From Akanthomyces muscarius (taxonomy: Eukaryota > Ascomycota > Sordariomycetes > Hypocreales > Cordycipitaceae), in assembly GCF_028009165.1 (NCBI RefSeq), contig NC_079243.1, positions 2,356,001 through 2,420,000 on the forward strand: a DNA stretch of 64,000 nucleotides. The letters run 5' to 3'. The position numbers were made by a program, and so were the translations under genes. The notes beneath the pieces are model-generated. The model worked only from the letters and a program-made list of their open reading frames with translations. It had not been told where the DNA came from and searched no databases. Shown one piece after another: positions 1-11,125 of this stretch (positions are counted from its first letter, which is position 1; each line of letters opens with the position of its first letter).

Positions 1-1703
1 TCACCGTCCTCAGACCCCTCTCCCCGATCCAACACTCAAGCAACGTGCCAGCCAGCCCAGCTTCGCCTCGCCGCTTCGACAGAGACTATCCCCCACAGCT
101 ACTACGAAACCGCCGCATAATACCTCCGTCCCCCGCTCCCCCCTCTCCTGCCAACCCTGAGCAATGGCCTTTGGTCCACGGCGAATCCGAGGCCTCCTTG
201 AATGTACAGCAACCTGCAGCTTCCTACGATGCCAACGAAGAGGGTCGCTCCAAAACTGCCTCGCGCCAGACGTCCGAGTTTGTCCGCGCAGCTTATCCCA
301 CGCGCGGATCAAGCATGACTGCCTCTCCGCGAACTAAGCACAATCACGCATCCTCCATTGACGAGGTTATTGCGGAAGAGGAGCCCTATAGCAGAAATCC
401 TTCGCCCATGCCCCGCGAAGGCATGATGCGCCGCAACACCGAGCGGCGCGTGGGACACCCACCAGTATCTTTGGCAACGTCGCCCACTGCGCGGAAGTCG
501 ACTTCCAACTTGCGATCGGAGTGGCAAGGCGATAAAGAGGCTACAGCTAGGCAACCAAGAGTTACCCAAGTAACGGAAAGCCCTGTTATTCCTCGAAACG
601 AGTCTCCTTCGCCGCCTGCGAGCATAATCTCGGTCAAGAGCCGCCGCGAAAAGGTGCGCGACAAGAAGCTCCGAGATCTTGCAGCGGCACGAAGCTCAAA
701 GGTGGTCAGCAAGCCATCGCCCACGACGGCCATGGACACTGAACAGGATACTCAGTCCTTGACCAAGGAGCAGTCTGCTCCTACGGCCAATGCTCAATCT
801 GGCCCGAAACTGTCCACCATCATGGTGGTTGTGGACATGAAGCCGGACGGCGAGGCGACCGACCAAGAACCCCCAACCACTGCAGACGACACCGAACCCG
901 TCACTGAGGTACTGCCAGAGGCTGCCGCGTCGAAGCTGCCTACGCCGCCTACATCAACCGAGACATCGCCCGCGCAAAAGCACGGCTTCGACACGCGCAC
1001 ATCTCTGACCCGCCGGCGCGAGTGGCAGACCAGCCGTGAGCAGGAGCGCAAGAGACGAGAAGTTAAGGCGCACTTGCGACAGCTCGCTGCGTCCGGTGCC
1101 CACGGTGGCAGGGCCATGACTGACCCCGAGCGCGACAGTCTTCCACTCTACGAGGCCTACCGCGAGCAGCGCCTGCGCGATATTGAAAGCCGCGTCCGTC
1201 GCCTCGAGCGCAGCGGCGACGTCTGGCTGCGCGCCCTCATCCCCATGCTCGAGGACGTCAACAACAGCAGCAGTGCTGTCACTCAGTCCCGCCGCCTCGG
1301 CGCCAACGACGACGAGAGCATCCGTGACTGGGCTTCGGACGACGAGACGACGACGACGGCCGCCGATCGTCTCGGCCGTGCCTCGCAGCGCCGCAAGCTC
1401 ATCCGCCGCGCGAGCCTCTCGCGGGAGCGCATGCTCGAGGAGCTGATGCGCCGCGAAGAGCGTGACATGCTCGACAGCAGCTACGACGAGATGCAGCAGC
1501 CGCACGACGTCAGCGGCATGGGCTCCATTGAGCCGCTGATGCGCGAGCTCGCCAGTAGTGGGCAGGCGACACAGGACAGGCGCACGACGACGCCAAAGGT
1601 GCGCTTCCAGACGACAGCACCGCGGAAGCAGCCGGAGGAGGATGATGATGTGCCGCCGGTTCCGCTGCGCCCGAGACCTGCAAGCAGCAGCAGGAGAATA
1701 TAG
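1..1703 (+). CDS. Disordered hypothetical protein, 5' end outside window
   Basis: The frame is open from the first bases of the window to the TAG at 1701-1703, with no in-frame stop upstream, so the start codon and N-terminus lie to the left and at least 560 residues are visible. The protein is rich in Ser, Pro, Thr, Arg and Glu. It has no membrane segment and no domain I recognise. Two stretches are basic and probably helical: one around nt 640-690 (SRREKVRDKKLRDL) and one around nt 1010-1090 (REQERKRREVKAHL). The second half (nt 1120-1480) alternates Arg and Glu/Asp and may form a coiled coil. This composition is common in fungal scaffold or cell-polarity proteins, but I cannot assign a function. 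The long open frame on the opposite strand (nt 954-1766) is a GC-driven shadow. Confidence 0.75.
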   Translation, partial: TVLRPLSPIQHSSNVPASPASPRRFDRDYPPQLLRNRRIIPPSPAPPSPANPEQWPLVHGESEASLNVQQPAASYDANEEGRSKTASRQTSEFVRAAYPTRGSSMTASPRTKHNHASSIDEVIAEEEPYSRNPSPMPREGMMRRNTERRVGHPPVSLATSPTARKSTSNLRSEWQGDKEATARQPRVTQVTESPVIPRNESPSPPASIISVKSRREKVRDKKLRDLAAARSSKVVSKPSPTTAMDTEQDTQSLTKEQSAPTANAQSGPKLSTIMVVVDMKPDGEATDQEPPTTADDTEPVTEVLPEAAASKLPTPPTSTETSPAQKHGFDTRTSLTRRREWQTSREQERKRREVKAHLRQLAASGAHGGRAMTDPERDSLPLYEAYREQRLRDIESRVRRLERSGDVWLRALIPMLEDVNNSSSAVTQSRRLGANDDESIRDWASDDETTTTAADRLGRASQRRKLIRRASLSRERMLEELMRREERDMLDSSYDEMQQPHDVSGMGSIEPLMRELASSGQATQDRRTTTPKVRFQTTAPRKQPEEDDDVPPVPLRPRPASSSRRI

Positions 1704-2170
1704 TGTAAAGAGTTTATGCATTTTTTTTGTTTGGTTCTTTGGCGAAGAAGGGGAAAAGTTACACACAGGTTCATCATTCTTTCTTTTTTTCCCTCTTCAC
1801 ATTTCATCAGCGATATATACCTCTTATCTCAGACACACATTTCCTGTCTTTTTATTTTATATTCTGTACCTACCACATGCTTTCCTCACGGGTTTCTCAT
1901 AGACTACAGGAGTAACACACTCTGCATACGAAGTCACAAGGAACAAAAGAAACAATACCATTATAATACCTTTACAATCCCCCTCCCTCGTGACCCTGAA
2001 GGGACTGGAACTTGCCATTTGTTGAATCATAGTGTATTATATAGCTCGGCATTGTCAACAAAAGATCCTAGCCATGTTCTATCAACTTTTCCGATTGCCG
2101 TTGCTGTCAAGAGCCTGCTTGCTCAACTTCCATCTCACTTCCTTCTTCCCCCCTTTGACCGCGTGAATTA
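1704..2170. other. Convergent 3' intergenic region
   Basis: This is T-rich sequence between two genes that end towards each other. It probably holds both 3' untranslated regions and polyadenylation signals. I see no gene or repeat. Confidence 0.6.
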
Positions 2171-3524
2171 TTATAGCTGCACCTCCTGGAAAGAATCTCC
2201 ATCCGGCGTCGTACCAGGCTTCTTGGCATTCTTGCCCTCGTCTCCCGTGTCCTTGTCATCCTCGTGCTCATCCTCCTTGTCCTCGACCGCCGCTTCCAGG
2301 GACGCCTTGCTCTCCGAAGGACGCAGCGCGAGCTTCTGGCCGTCCTTGTCTTCGAGCCGCATCTTTTGCTCCTCGCCGTGTGATGGTCGGCGGGCTTTTT
2401 GTTCTGGTTCTTGCTCTTCCTCTCCCTCATCCTCGTCCTTGGCCTCGACGCGCTCTTGACGTGCCGCCGGCGTGTCCTCTTGGCCCTCAATCACACTCTC
2501 CTCCTCCTCCTCTTCCTCGTCGTTCTTGGGGGCGCTGCTACTGCTGCTCTCGGGCGGAGGAGCCGCCGCCGCCGCCGGGGGCAGGTTCTTTTGCGGCAGC
2601 GGTGGCGGCGTCGAGGTCGGTGTGGCCTCGCTCGGGGGCCCCGGGCGCATCGCGTCGAGGTAAAACTTGGTCACGCCGAGGATGCGTCCGTTCTTCTCGC
2701 AGGCGTCGACCCACTCGGGCCTGACGACGGGAATGTTGTTCTCGACGGCCTTTTCCCACGAGGTGCCGCGGCCCTCGGTCGTGACAAAGTGCGTCGTGTC
2801 GATGCGCACGCCGTCGGCAATCTTGGCGCCGATGCGCTCGACGGCCTGCGCGAGCGCCTCCCGAGTCGGCGCCGGCAGGAAGCCCGTGGTGATGGTGATG
2901 CCGCTGAGGTCCGTCATCTTGTGCGTGCGGACGGCGACTTTCTCGCTCTGGCGCGTGCCGGCGCTCGTGCGCAGCACCAGGTGGAACGTGTACTCGGTGT
3001 CGACGGCGAGGCCGCTGATCTTGGTGCTGTGCATCTGCAGCGGGCGCGGGATGTTGCCGGCCTTCTGGCCGTTGCGGTAGAGCGTCAGGGACGCCAGGTC
3101 GGCCGTGGCGAGCGAGACGGGGTCCCACTCGAGCACGACCGACGTCTGCGTGGCGTTGCGGCAGCGCAGCACCGGCGCCGTGGGCTCGGCGGCGCCAAAC
3201 GAGGCAAAGATGCGCTCCTGCAGCGACCGGAACTTGGCCTCCTCGGCCGACTCCTTGGTGGCGTTTTGCGAGACGTTGATGTCGACGATGCTGCCCGAGG
3301 AGATGTTGGGCGGGAGCAGGATGGAGGGGAACTCGATCTGAGGGGTAGGTAGGGCTGGTTAGCAGCAGTTCAAATGGACACGACGTGCTTCAATGGGCAA
3401 TGACGATGCCATTGGGTGATTCGACGGCATGGGAGGCCAAGTGAGAGCTTACAAGGCGCTTGTCGGGTGTCAGGAGCACCGTGACGCCGGCATCGACCTT
3501 GCCGACGGTCAGGGACACAAGCAT
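2171..3524 (-). CDS. CHS5: Chs5, exomer scaffold for chitin synthase export
   Basis: Two exons, 3453-3524 and 2171-3337, flank a 115-nt intron (GTAAGC...CAG) and give 412 residues. The N-terminus (MLVSLTVGKVDAGVTVLLTP) is the conserved Chs5 start, followed by the segment containing FPSILLPPNISSGS. A fibronectin type III domain covers about residues 76-163 (TSVVLEWDPVSL, VDTEYTFHLVLRT). A BRCT domain covers about 164-258 (ITITTGFLP, THFVTTEGRGTSWEKA, VRPEWVDACE). The tail is very acidic and Lys/Glu-rich. In yeast, Chs5 is the core of exomer at the trans-Golgi network and carries chitin synthase III and other cargo to the surface; the FN3-BRCT pair binds Arf1. Domain order and length fit the family. 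Start chosen: the first Met in frame with the conserved block. Confidence 0.93.
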
Positions 3525-4269
3525 AGCTGCTGGGTGCCTGGCGGTGTTTGGGGTAGCGGTACTGTTGCGATTCACAGCTCAATGGGATCCGTGTCGAGTC
3601 AAAGGAGTTATACGAGTCGTATTTAGGGCAGCTCTGTGCGTTGTCGAGAGCAGAGAGCCGGTGACGTGTCGTGCGCGTCGAGGTGGCTGTGTTGGTGTTG
3701 GTGATATGGAGAGGGCTGGGCTGCTGCGCTGGCAGCTGGCGGAGCTGTGGTGAAGCTCAAGGTACAGGGTCCAGGGTCATGTGGAAGGTGCACTATAGAA
3801 TTCCACCATCAAAATTTAAATATGATCACTAATTTCGTGACTTTCTCAAAGAGTTTTTAGACGAAAAAGATAAATCTCGCCCTCCTACACAGCTTTCATG
3901 ATCCGACTAATTGTGCCGTCATCGCTATCTAATGGTGCGCCCCTGGCTATCATTGAGGTCGTGTCACGTGATTCGCGATGTTTGGATCGCCTCACGGAAG
4001 GATATTCGCTGACCATTCTCGATGATAATGATAAAAAAATTCATTAGAATTGGGTAAGCAAATACTATTATGTGCCTGAAGGAGTTTTTTTTTTTTCCCA
4101 GCAAAGTGGTTGCTTGGCAGCCTTGTGTCCGCTCCATGCAATACCTTGGTAGACACTTCCATATGTGTACGTATATATTGCAGATGTAGCTAGAATCAAT
4201 CTCATTATAAAGATAGGTCATATCTTAACATCACACCTGAAGTCTGAATACTCAGATACCTAAGCCATC
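3525..4269. other. Intergenic: CHS5 promoter and AT-rich spacer
   Basis: The part next to CHS5 should hold its promoter and 5' leader. From about 3790 to 4250 the sequence is AT-rich with A/T runs (for example the T-run near 4087-4096). It contains no convincing gene. Confidence 0.5.
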
Positions 4270-5130
4270 CTACAGCTCCTGCTCATCATATGCATTCCAC
4301 TCAGACCAGCCCTTGGTCTCGCCGGGCAGCTTGATGGCCTTCCACTCGTCCTCCTTGACGTTGTTCCACTCGTCGACCGGAATCCAGCCAATGTAGGCGC
4401 GGTCGCCGAATCCGCCAACCCAGTACACCTTTGTGACGACCATGCGCGTCCAGTCGCTCGTGTGGATGTGGTTGCCCGGCAGCCAGTACTTGCTGTCCGG
4501 GTGCTTGGCCAGGTAGCACGCCTTGAGCGTCTCCGTCTGGGCCGCGTCGGCGTGGAACGGCTCCAGGTAGCCAAAGAGGGCGAAGCGCGGCAGGTTGTCC
4601 GCCGAGTACGGGACCGTGTCCGGGATGCTGGGGTCCGCCGAGTTGCGCGGCCCGTCATCCTCGCTACGGCCGAGGAAGGGGAGGTAGGACATGGCGCGCT
4701 TCACGACGCCGATGCGCTTGGTGGGCGGGTACGGCGGCACCCACTGCAGCGACACGGTGATGTTGGAGCCGGCCTGCACGTTGCGGAACGTGGTGCCAAT
4801 CTTGAGCTCCAGGATGGTCGGGTTGCCGACGTCCTCGCAGTCGGCCACGTAGTCGACCAGGCCGATGGGCTGGCCCTCGACGCCGTTGTCGGCGAGCGTG
4901 CTACGGCGCGACGGCGACGACGACTTGCTGGGGAAGACGGTGGAAAAGGTCGCCAGCTTGCTCAGACCCAGGATGCGGCGGCCCATGACGGCCGACTCAT
5001 AGCTGGTCGGGATGCGGTGCCCGGCGGCGGCGGCGGGCGGCGCGTCGCTGCTGTCCATGGCATGCTGGTTGCTGCTGGCCACGGCAGAGGCCGTGCTGCC
5101 AATAATGGCGATGGCGGAGGAGAGCTTCAT
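4270..5130 (-). CDS. Secreted CREG-like FMN-binding split-barrel protein
   Basis: A single exon of 286 residues. The N-terminus (MKLSSAIAIIGSTASAVAS) is a short signal peptide. The body matches the CREG / pyridoxamine-5'-phosphate-oxidase-like split barrel found in secreted fungal proteins. Family-like stretches are PIGLVDYVADCEDVGNPTIL near residue 88, LELKIGTTFRNVQAGSNITV, the central DPSIPDTVPYSADNLPRFAL, and the C-terminal YWVGGFGDRAYIGWIPVDEW. Fungal members are secreted or vacuolar glycoproteins of unclear activity; human CREG binds no flavin despite the fold. Asn-Ile-Thr (residues about 122-124) is a possible glycosylation site. Family assignment is good; the biochemical role is unknown. 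Confidence 0.85.
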   Translation of the reverse strand: MKLSSAIAIIGSTASAVASSNQHAMDSSDAPPAAAAGHRIPTSYESAVMGRRILGLSKLATFSTVFPSKSSSPSRRSTLADNGVEGQPIGLVDYVADCEDVGNPTILELKIGTTFRNVQAGSNITVSLQWVPPYPPTKRIGVVKRAMSYLPFLGRSEDDGPRNSADPSIPDTVPYSADNLPRFALFGYLEPFHADAAQTETLKACYLAKHPDSKYWLPGNHIHTSDWTRMVVTKVYWVGGFGDRAYIGWIPVDEWNNVKEDEWKAIKLPGETKGWSEWNAYDEQEL

Positions 5131-5817
5131 GGTTTGAGCGAGGAGGGCAGGGGTGGGTGTGTGACGGCAAACGGTCCTTCGGACTTCGGCTAACTTGAAA
5201 CGACAGAGGTGAGTGTGTCAGAACGGGCGTCTGGTCAGCAGTCCCCTTTCGTTTTAAATATTAACAAAAAGGCCGCAAAGTACGGAGTTACATGCCAAGG
5301 AAGTGGCGTGACACTTTTTTTGCAACAAGAGAGGGGGAAAATGGGTGGCGGTTAGGAGGGCCCTTTCGGTTCCGGTCGCGACCCCAAAGCCTCGGGGCAG
5401 GTGATTCTGGGTGGAGACCGTTAGCTCTCGCTGATTGATAAGATTAGATCAGGCGGTTGCAGCTGCCACCCTACACTCGGGTAGAGGCGGACAACGTTGG
5501 CAGGGACTGGGGCGTTGCGCGGCTTTGGCGCGGTATTTAATGAGTATTTGGGTGGACCTGCAGCAAGTATTCAATTTTTGCTATGGCTGTCAGGTGGCTT
5601 TCTTCGCCAATAGCGTCGTCGTTGACTGCTGCAATATTGTGGTCGGTAATACTGCTTCGGACTCGCGGTCGGCCTCCGACGCTCGACAGATTGGAAGCTC
5701 TACACCGGTCTTTAAGCATCGAAGGGATTGGGTTCGGAGCGAAGAAGATTGGTACAGCATTTCTATCGAACATCAAAACAGTGATATATAGTATATACAT
5801 TTGGGACAATTTTTCAG
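5131..5817. other. Intergenic between CREG-like gene and RID pseudogene
   Basis: This holds the promoter of the CREG-like gene and the 3' flank of the methyltransferase. A short open frame at 5435-5791 on the plus strand has no recognisable content and no signal peptide. Nothing else is seen. Confidence 0.5.
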
Positions 5818-7827
5818 CTAGGTCAAATCCACAAAGCAATCTTCATCACGTCCAGGGCTCATCCCAACAAAAATTACATCATCGTCGGCCGTCCCCATAA
5901 CGACATCTTCCATATCTGGCGAAACTCTTGCATCGCTAAAAACAACACTTCCCGTCCCCGAAGTATCTGAATCGTCGTCAATGACCATCACGTCATCTTC
6001 ATGCACGCGACCACCTACATTATCCTGGCGGAGCAGCCACTCGTGCAGGTGCTTGTATAGCACATATACCGTGTTCGGCGGGAAGGCGTTGCCGATCTGC
6101 CGCCGAATCTTTGTTTTGGTCCCCACGAAGCGGTGTTTTTCCGGGAAGCCCTGTAAGCATGCCAGCTCCCGCAACGTGAAGTCTCGCAACCCGCTGGGGT
6201 GGTAGGCGTTGGCGCCCCCAGTCGTGATGGTTCGTCCTAGCCTATTGGCGTCCCATGTTGGCCGCGGAGGATTAAAGGACATCACAGCCGCAGGATCGTG
6301 CAAGTCATCGCCGTCACGGACCCTGGCCAGAGTGCTTGCAACGGTATTGAATGGCTTGGTGCCATTGCCACCATGCTCCGAGTGAGTCGGGGACGGGAAC
6401 GGCGGAAGACGCTCGCCCGGCGCGGCAGCAATCATGATCAGACGCTTCCGATCTTGTGGCGAGCCCCAGGTACACAGCCGGATGATGCTCCATCGAACTG
6501 AGTAACCTAGGTCCGTGAAGTCGCGGATGAGCGCCCAAAAGTGATTGATGTGCTTTGCGTGCGTAATATCAAACGTCTGCTCGAGCGTGATGAGACGAGG
6601 TCGCGTCTGTTTGATGAGGCTGCGACACGCATATAGAGCCTCAGTGTTGGCTTCATCGTTCGATCCAATCTGTGTATGCGCAGGCGACTAGACTTGGCAT
6701 GGCGGCGAGAGGTGAAGAATATCGACGGGCTGCCGTTGCTTCTTTTTGGCATACTTCTCAATATCACATTCGTAGAGGCGTGTGTACGGAAAGTTGCCGT
6801 GATAGGTTTTCTAAACTTCCGGCTCCTTGTCTATTGCGTAGCGCACTTTATAACTAGCGTCCTGCGCGCCGCGGGATACGCCGCCAGCCCCAGAAAAAGA
6901 GTCAAAAAGTGTGTATGCCTGGTCGGGACGTCTCAAAATTGGCGTGCCTAGCGGCGTGGATGATTCTGGGTGCGCGTTCCAGGCGCCACCACGTTTGCGG
7001 CGCCCTCGCCATGCTTCGGAAATAGTGCTGTCGGACACGCGGTGATCGGGATTGAGGATATCTTCGCTTTGGAGGTGTTCAATGAGTTCCTCATCTGGTC
7101 TGGTTCTATTTCGTGAGTTGATAGAGTAGATGATCGAAATACTCCATCGGCATACAATGTGACCTGACTTTTCAGCCACTATCCTCTGCTGCTCTAGGGA
7201 ACGGAATGAACGAGCGTATCGGTCAATGCCGACGGCATGCGCTGGGTATCTGGCGTTTGTCACGACAAGAGTCCGCCATCGAATGACTTGGTCTGGCTCA
7301 ACGTCGACTAGAACCGGGGGATCGGGTTTCTTGTTCGGCTCCTTCAGCATATGAAGCACCATGCAAACTTCGTTTACACGATCTCTGATTTTGCCATTCA
7401 AGTGCCGGAGCTTCGTATACGGTATGCCGCGAATGTAGACACTGCCGTGTCGGTCACGGATAATCGCCGTGACTTGTATAAAGTTGATTTTCAGCTCGCC
7501 CAGATATTGGTCTCGCACTTGAATAAAGTTTTGCGGCTTGACAGTAGTGCCACAGGGTGTCGTCACAGAATCCAGCCCAGCCTCATCTGGGCGGTGGTGC
7601 TGAACGAGCCTCTCCGAATCGTCCTTGGTGAGGTCAATGACCTCGGAGGCAAATAGGATGTCCGGATTCGCATCTTCCTCGACTACTTCACAGAATTCGT
7701 TGTCGTCGTCGGCCACATCGGGTAGGATAGTTGAGGTTGAAGCTATGCTGGCTGAGCGTTGACGCCGTCGATGTCTGGAGCGCATGTAGACTTCATAGTC
7801 GCTGTCGTTGAAAAAAGGGAGGTCCAT
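5818..7827 (-). pseudogene. rid: RID/Masc1-type cytosine DNA methyltransferase with two in-frame stops
   Basis: One reading frame of 670 codons starts at the ATG at 7825-7827 (MDLPFFNDSDYE) and ends at 5818. TAG codons interrupt it at 6811-6813 (codon 339) and 6688-6690 (codon 380); there is no frameshift. Around the stops all C5-methyltransferase motifs are present in order: motif I (DSFSGAGGVSRG), motif IV with the catalytic Cys (LHLSPPCQ), motif VI as LEQT, which is typical of RID/Masc1 where other enzymes have ENV, motif VIII (GSPQDRKRLI), motif IX (LRELACLQGFP) and motif X (RRQIGNAFPP). A BAH-like region precedes the catalytic domain. RID is needed for repeat-induced point mutation in Neurospora. 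Each TAG is one transition from TGG or CAG, and that transition is CpA to TpA, the RIP type. A 129-nt intron removing both stops would also remove the catalytic Cys, so I call a pseudogene. Readthrough or an assembly error remain possible. Confidence 0.8.
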
Positions 7828-8434
7828 GAAAGATGTTCCGAGGCAGTTTGGTTGGCCAATCGAGTTAAAGGAATGAGGGAAAACTTTGATTTGAAGTCGG
7901 CGACAGCACGGAGAAAGACTTCCAACAAGGTGAAGCACATACAATTGCAAAACAGCAAGCAATGATGGCCGATGCCGACGACACAACAGCCACACCCAGG
8001 GAGTTTCGATATTGGGAAGATTGAAAATGTGGAAGATGGGAAAACCCCGACAAGCGAGGCTGGCAGGAATAAGTAGAGGAGGCAGCAATTGCGAGCAGGC
8101 AGCGATGTGTGAGCCCTAGGAGCAGTGAATGCACAGGGCCCACAGCAAGTGAGAAGATACTGACTCGAGCAATTTTATGGCACTTGGAAGGGCCCACCAA
8201 TGATGGAACAAGACTGGCATAGTATTCGTCCTCGGATGTGAAAGGGCGGTCGATCTGTGCTCTGTTCCTAATGTTGTAGAGCGCAAGTTTCGTTGCGCTG
8301 GCGATAGCGTAGACGCTGCGGCTACGGGACGCCGCCGCCTCCTGAGAGTAACGTTTGCATGTCCCTCTCTGGCCATTCCAGTTACAAAAACACTTCCCTT
8401 TGCATCAATCATTAGAGTAACTGAATTCTTTCCG
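7828..8434. other. Intergenic upstream of the RID pseudogene
   Basis: The methyltransferase frame stays open upstream to about 8088, but the extra N-terminal residues are hydrophobic and Cys-rich and look non-coding. The stretch probably holds the old promoter and the 3' flank of the bZIP gene. No other feature is seen. Confidence 0.45.
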
Positions 8435-9663
8435 CTAACAAATCTGCACAGCCTCCTGTATAGCTTCGTCGACGCGATGTCTGCGGATCCCTGGGGCCGG
8501 CCCGAGGCAGATACATCGGCTCGCAAGACCCTTAATCAGCGTTTCCACGTCGATTGTGATCTTTCTCTGCGCCGACGACGGCGATGCTGGCGTGGGTGAT
8601 TGATCCATCAGCCAGTTCCCTCCGGACACTGGCGGTGCAGCCGTGAGCACGCGCAGTCCGTCGGGGATGTCCTGTCGGTCGTCGAGCCGCTTGCCAAAGA
8701 TTGTCCAGTCGGGCAGCTCGGGATCCCACTCTGGTGTCGTCGGACCCTCCGAATCCCCGTCGCTTCCCTCGGATCCGATGTGTAGCGTGACCACCTTTTG
8801 AGACTTGTCCTTGACGTGGATGCCGCGCTGTGCCAGATATTCCTCCACGTCTGCAGCCTCGAGCCACTCGCCGGCGAGCTCTGGCACGTCTGTCTCGAAC
8901 CACGTGCGCGTGAGGCCGTACTTGAGACGCTGCAGCTTGGGCGGCGCCAGTCGTAATACAGTGTCCGTCGCGCCCTCGATTTTCCTATGTAGCTGCGGAA
9001 AGAAGCGCCCGACACAGTCGATATCGCCAAGGCTGCTTTCGGGGGAGGACTGTCCCAGCGACTGTGCGAGCAAGATTTCGCCGGGTAGCACGTTCATGCC
9101 CGCGAGAAGCTCTGGCGTGAAGCAGCCGAGCTCGCCCTTGTCTAGCGAATGCAAGTTGAACTCGGCCACGGAGCGCGCCAGCCTTTCGGAGAGCACCCTG
9201 CCGGCGCACGTGGTCTTGGAGCAGTCGAGCAGGCTGCAGCCCAGCGTGTCTTGGACCTGGACGCCGGTGCTGTGGAGAAGGCTGGAGATGTCCAGCGACG
9301 TCTTGGAGACGGCGACGGCAACCTCGAGGGGCACGAACCCGACGGGATGCTGGAGCATCGACTTTTGAAAGTCGCGAAAGGCGGAGAGGGTGCCGCGGAG
9401 GGCGGTCTCGAGCGCGGTCGCCTTTTGCTCGGCGGCGGCGAGGTTGTCTTGCTTCTTGGAGCGATATCTGCGCTGTGCGAGGCGCATACGGAGCCGACGG
9501 GACTGATGAATGTGTGAGTGGAGCCGAGACGGAGAACGCAGTGCAGGTGCGAGATGCTCACAGTTTCTTCGTCCTGCTCGTTTACGTCGGCCCCGGGTTC
9601 CTGCATGCGCGGGCGGCCGGCACGGGGGTTTTGTGTCTGCATTGGTGATGTGTATTCTGTCAT
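8435..9663 (-). CDS. bZIP transcription factor
   Basis: Two exons, 9562-9663 and 8435-9502, with a 59-nt intron (GTGAGC...CAG) give 389 residues. The basic region is formed across the junction: DEET joins SRRLRMRLAQRRYRSKK, a variant of the fungal type RRTQVRLAQRAYRxRK. A heptad-like segment follows (NLAAAEQKATALETALRGTL). The long C-terminal part contains a conserved-looking block near residues 130-215 (SLLHSTGVQVQDTLGCSLLD, LPGEILLAQSL) and no known domain. A short Asp/Glu-rich linker follows. It is expected to be a nuclear DNA-binding regulator; its target genes are unknown. Without the intron the basic region would have no plausible N-terminus. The first Met at 9663 was chosen; the internal Met eight codons on is an alternative. 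Confidence 0.75.
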
Positions 9664-11125
9664 CGACTGCGTGTATGAGCTCTACTATGTATCGTCTTGA
9701 CTGTCGCGCTGCAAACGCTTTGGACGTGGATGAGGCGATGTGAGATGCAAAAAAAGACAAAAGGCACAGCATTGAAATCGCCAGCTTAGACAAATTAACC
9801 CCCGCTTTCCGGTTTGGGCGGCGTCCAGCCAATAGGGTGTTACGCCTGGACTCAGCCGGGATCCGCAATTTGTCTATGCTCAATCACGCATCAAGATTGA
9901 ATAAGTCTACTGGTACACGTGGGTAGATTTTCGAGGAGATTGTCAATGATGGGATACGGATCAGAACAGAAACACAGACGGATAGGGAGTCGTGCGGACA
10001 TCTTGCTAGACCCACGGCTGTTGAAGAGTCACGCGGAGGCCTCAAGGCCAAATTCCAGCATTATAAATCGAAGTTGTAAATAAATGGACAAAGGAGTATC
10101 GCCCGAACCAGACAATTCATCACGACTCTGGCGATCTTCTAGCTCTTCGTCTGGAGTTTATAGAACGAGTCGAAAGCAGCAGGTCGCAACCCTTTCTCTT
10201 TTAGCCCCTGCTATTGGGCACGTCACCCTCTAGCATCGTGCCATCAGCTCTTCCCTCGCCAGACTTCGCGCTTCCCCAGAAGCGGTCAAGGCCGAGGGTC
10301 TCACCATCAAAGACCCCGGCACCCGTTGCTGCGGGCGGCTGCGTCTCCGTCCACGAGAAACTGACAACGGAAGACATCCAGTACATAATCACGGCCCTTT
10401 GCGCAGGGCGGTCAAGAATGCCAGACGCCCAGGCTTTAATGATGTAGAGATCTATGCGGCCCGACACCGCCCAGAGCCATGTACGTCGATAGCAGAGCCC
10501 GGCAAGAGGACGCTCGTCGCTTCCAGGAGACGTTTGTGTGGCAAACACTGGGATTTTTCTCACCGCGTCCTTTGCAACCTAGAGCCAACTCTGTACGACG
10601 TCTTCACCGACCACTTGCTCAGCACTGCAGCAACGAGTTTCAACCTGGGACGATTATGAGCCAACTGATGTCTATTTCGTCGTACAGCAAAGTTTCGAAA
10701 GCACAGTATTTCCTTCTCGTTCCCCTTCTATCTACCCCTGCATTTGGGAAAAAAAAATCCACCCCCTGTCTGTGCTGCCGTGCATTGAAAGGGGATAAGG
10801 CTGTGCCATGTAACCCTGGCCCACCGCCTGTCGCAGCACCGAAGCCTCCCAACCAGCTATATCCGGGGCGCTGCCGGGACTTGCAGAATTCGTCAAAGGA
10901 AAGCTTGGTAATTCAGTGTTTCGATTTGTTTGCAGCGCACGCACGCTTCTAGCGTACCACTAGCGTTTCTCGGGATCCTACAGGAATGCGCTCAAATATG
11001 CGCATTGAATCATTTTCCGTTGGTGACGTTCTCTGTGGTCCTCGCCAGAGTGTATAAATGGCGTGGGGATGCCTCCAGAATGATGCAGCCTGCACCAAGG
11101 ATCAACAGCTAACTTTCTTCACACA
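9664..11125. other. Long intergenic region
   Basis: About 1.46 kb between the divergent bZIP and DJ-1 genes. Several short frames occur (for example 10201-10563 minus and 10479-10952 plus), but none shows family similarity or consistent coding character. It probably contains both promoters. Confidence 0.5.
11053..11058 (+). promoter_or_regulatory. TATA box of the DJ-1/PfpI gene
   Basis: TATAAA lies about 70 nt upstream of the ATG at 11126, at a plausible distance for a fungal promoter with a short leader. Confidence 0.45.

Noticed and set aside
954..1766. A 270-codon minus-strand open frame
   Set aside because: It is antisense to the disordered-protein gene and has no domain or splice partner.
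6688..6816. A 129-nt intron (GTTTAG...CTAG) that would remove both RID stop codons
   Set aside because: It would delete the catalytic PCQ and family-conserved sequence, the donor is poor and no branch-point motif is seen. The segment reads as normal RID protein apart from the two stops.
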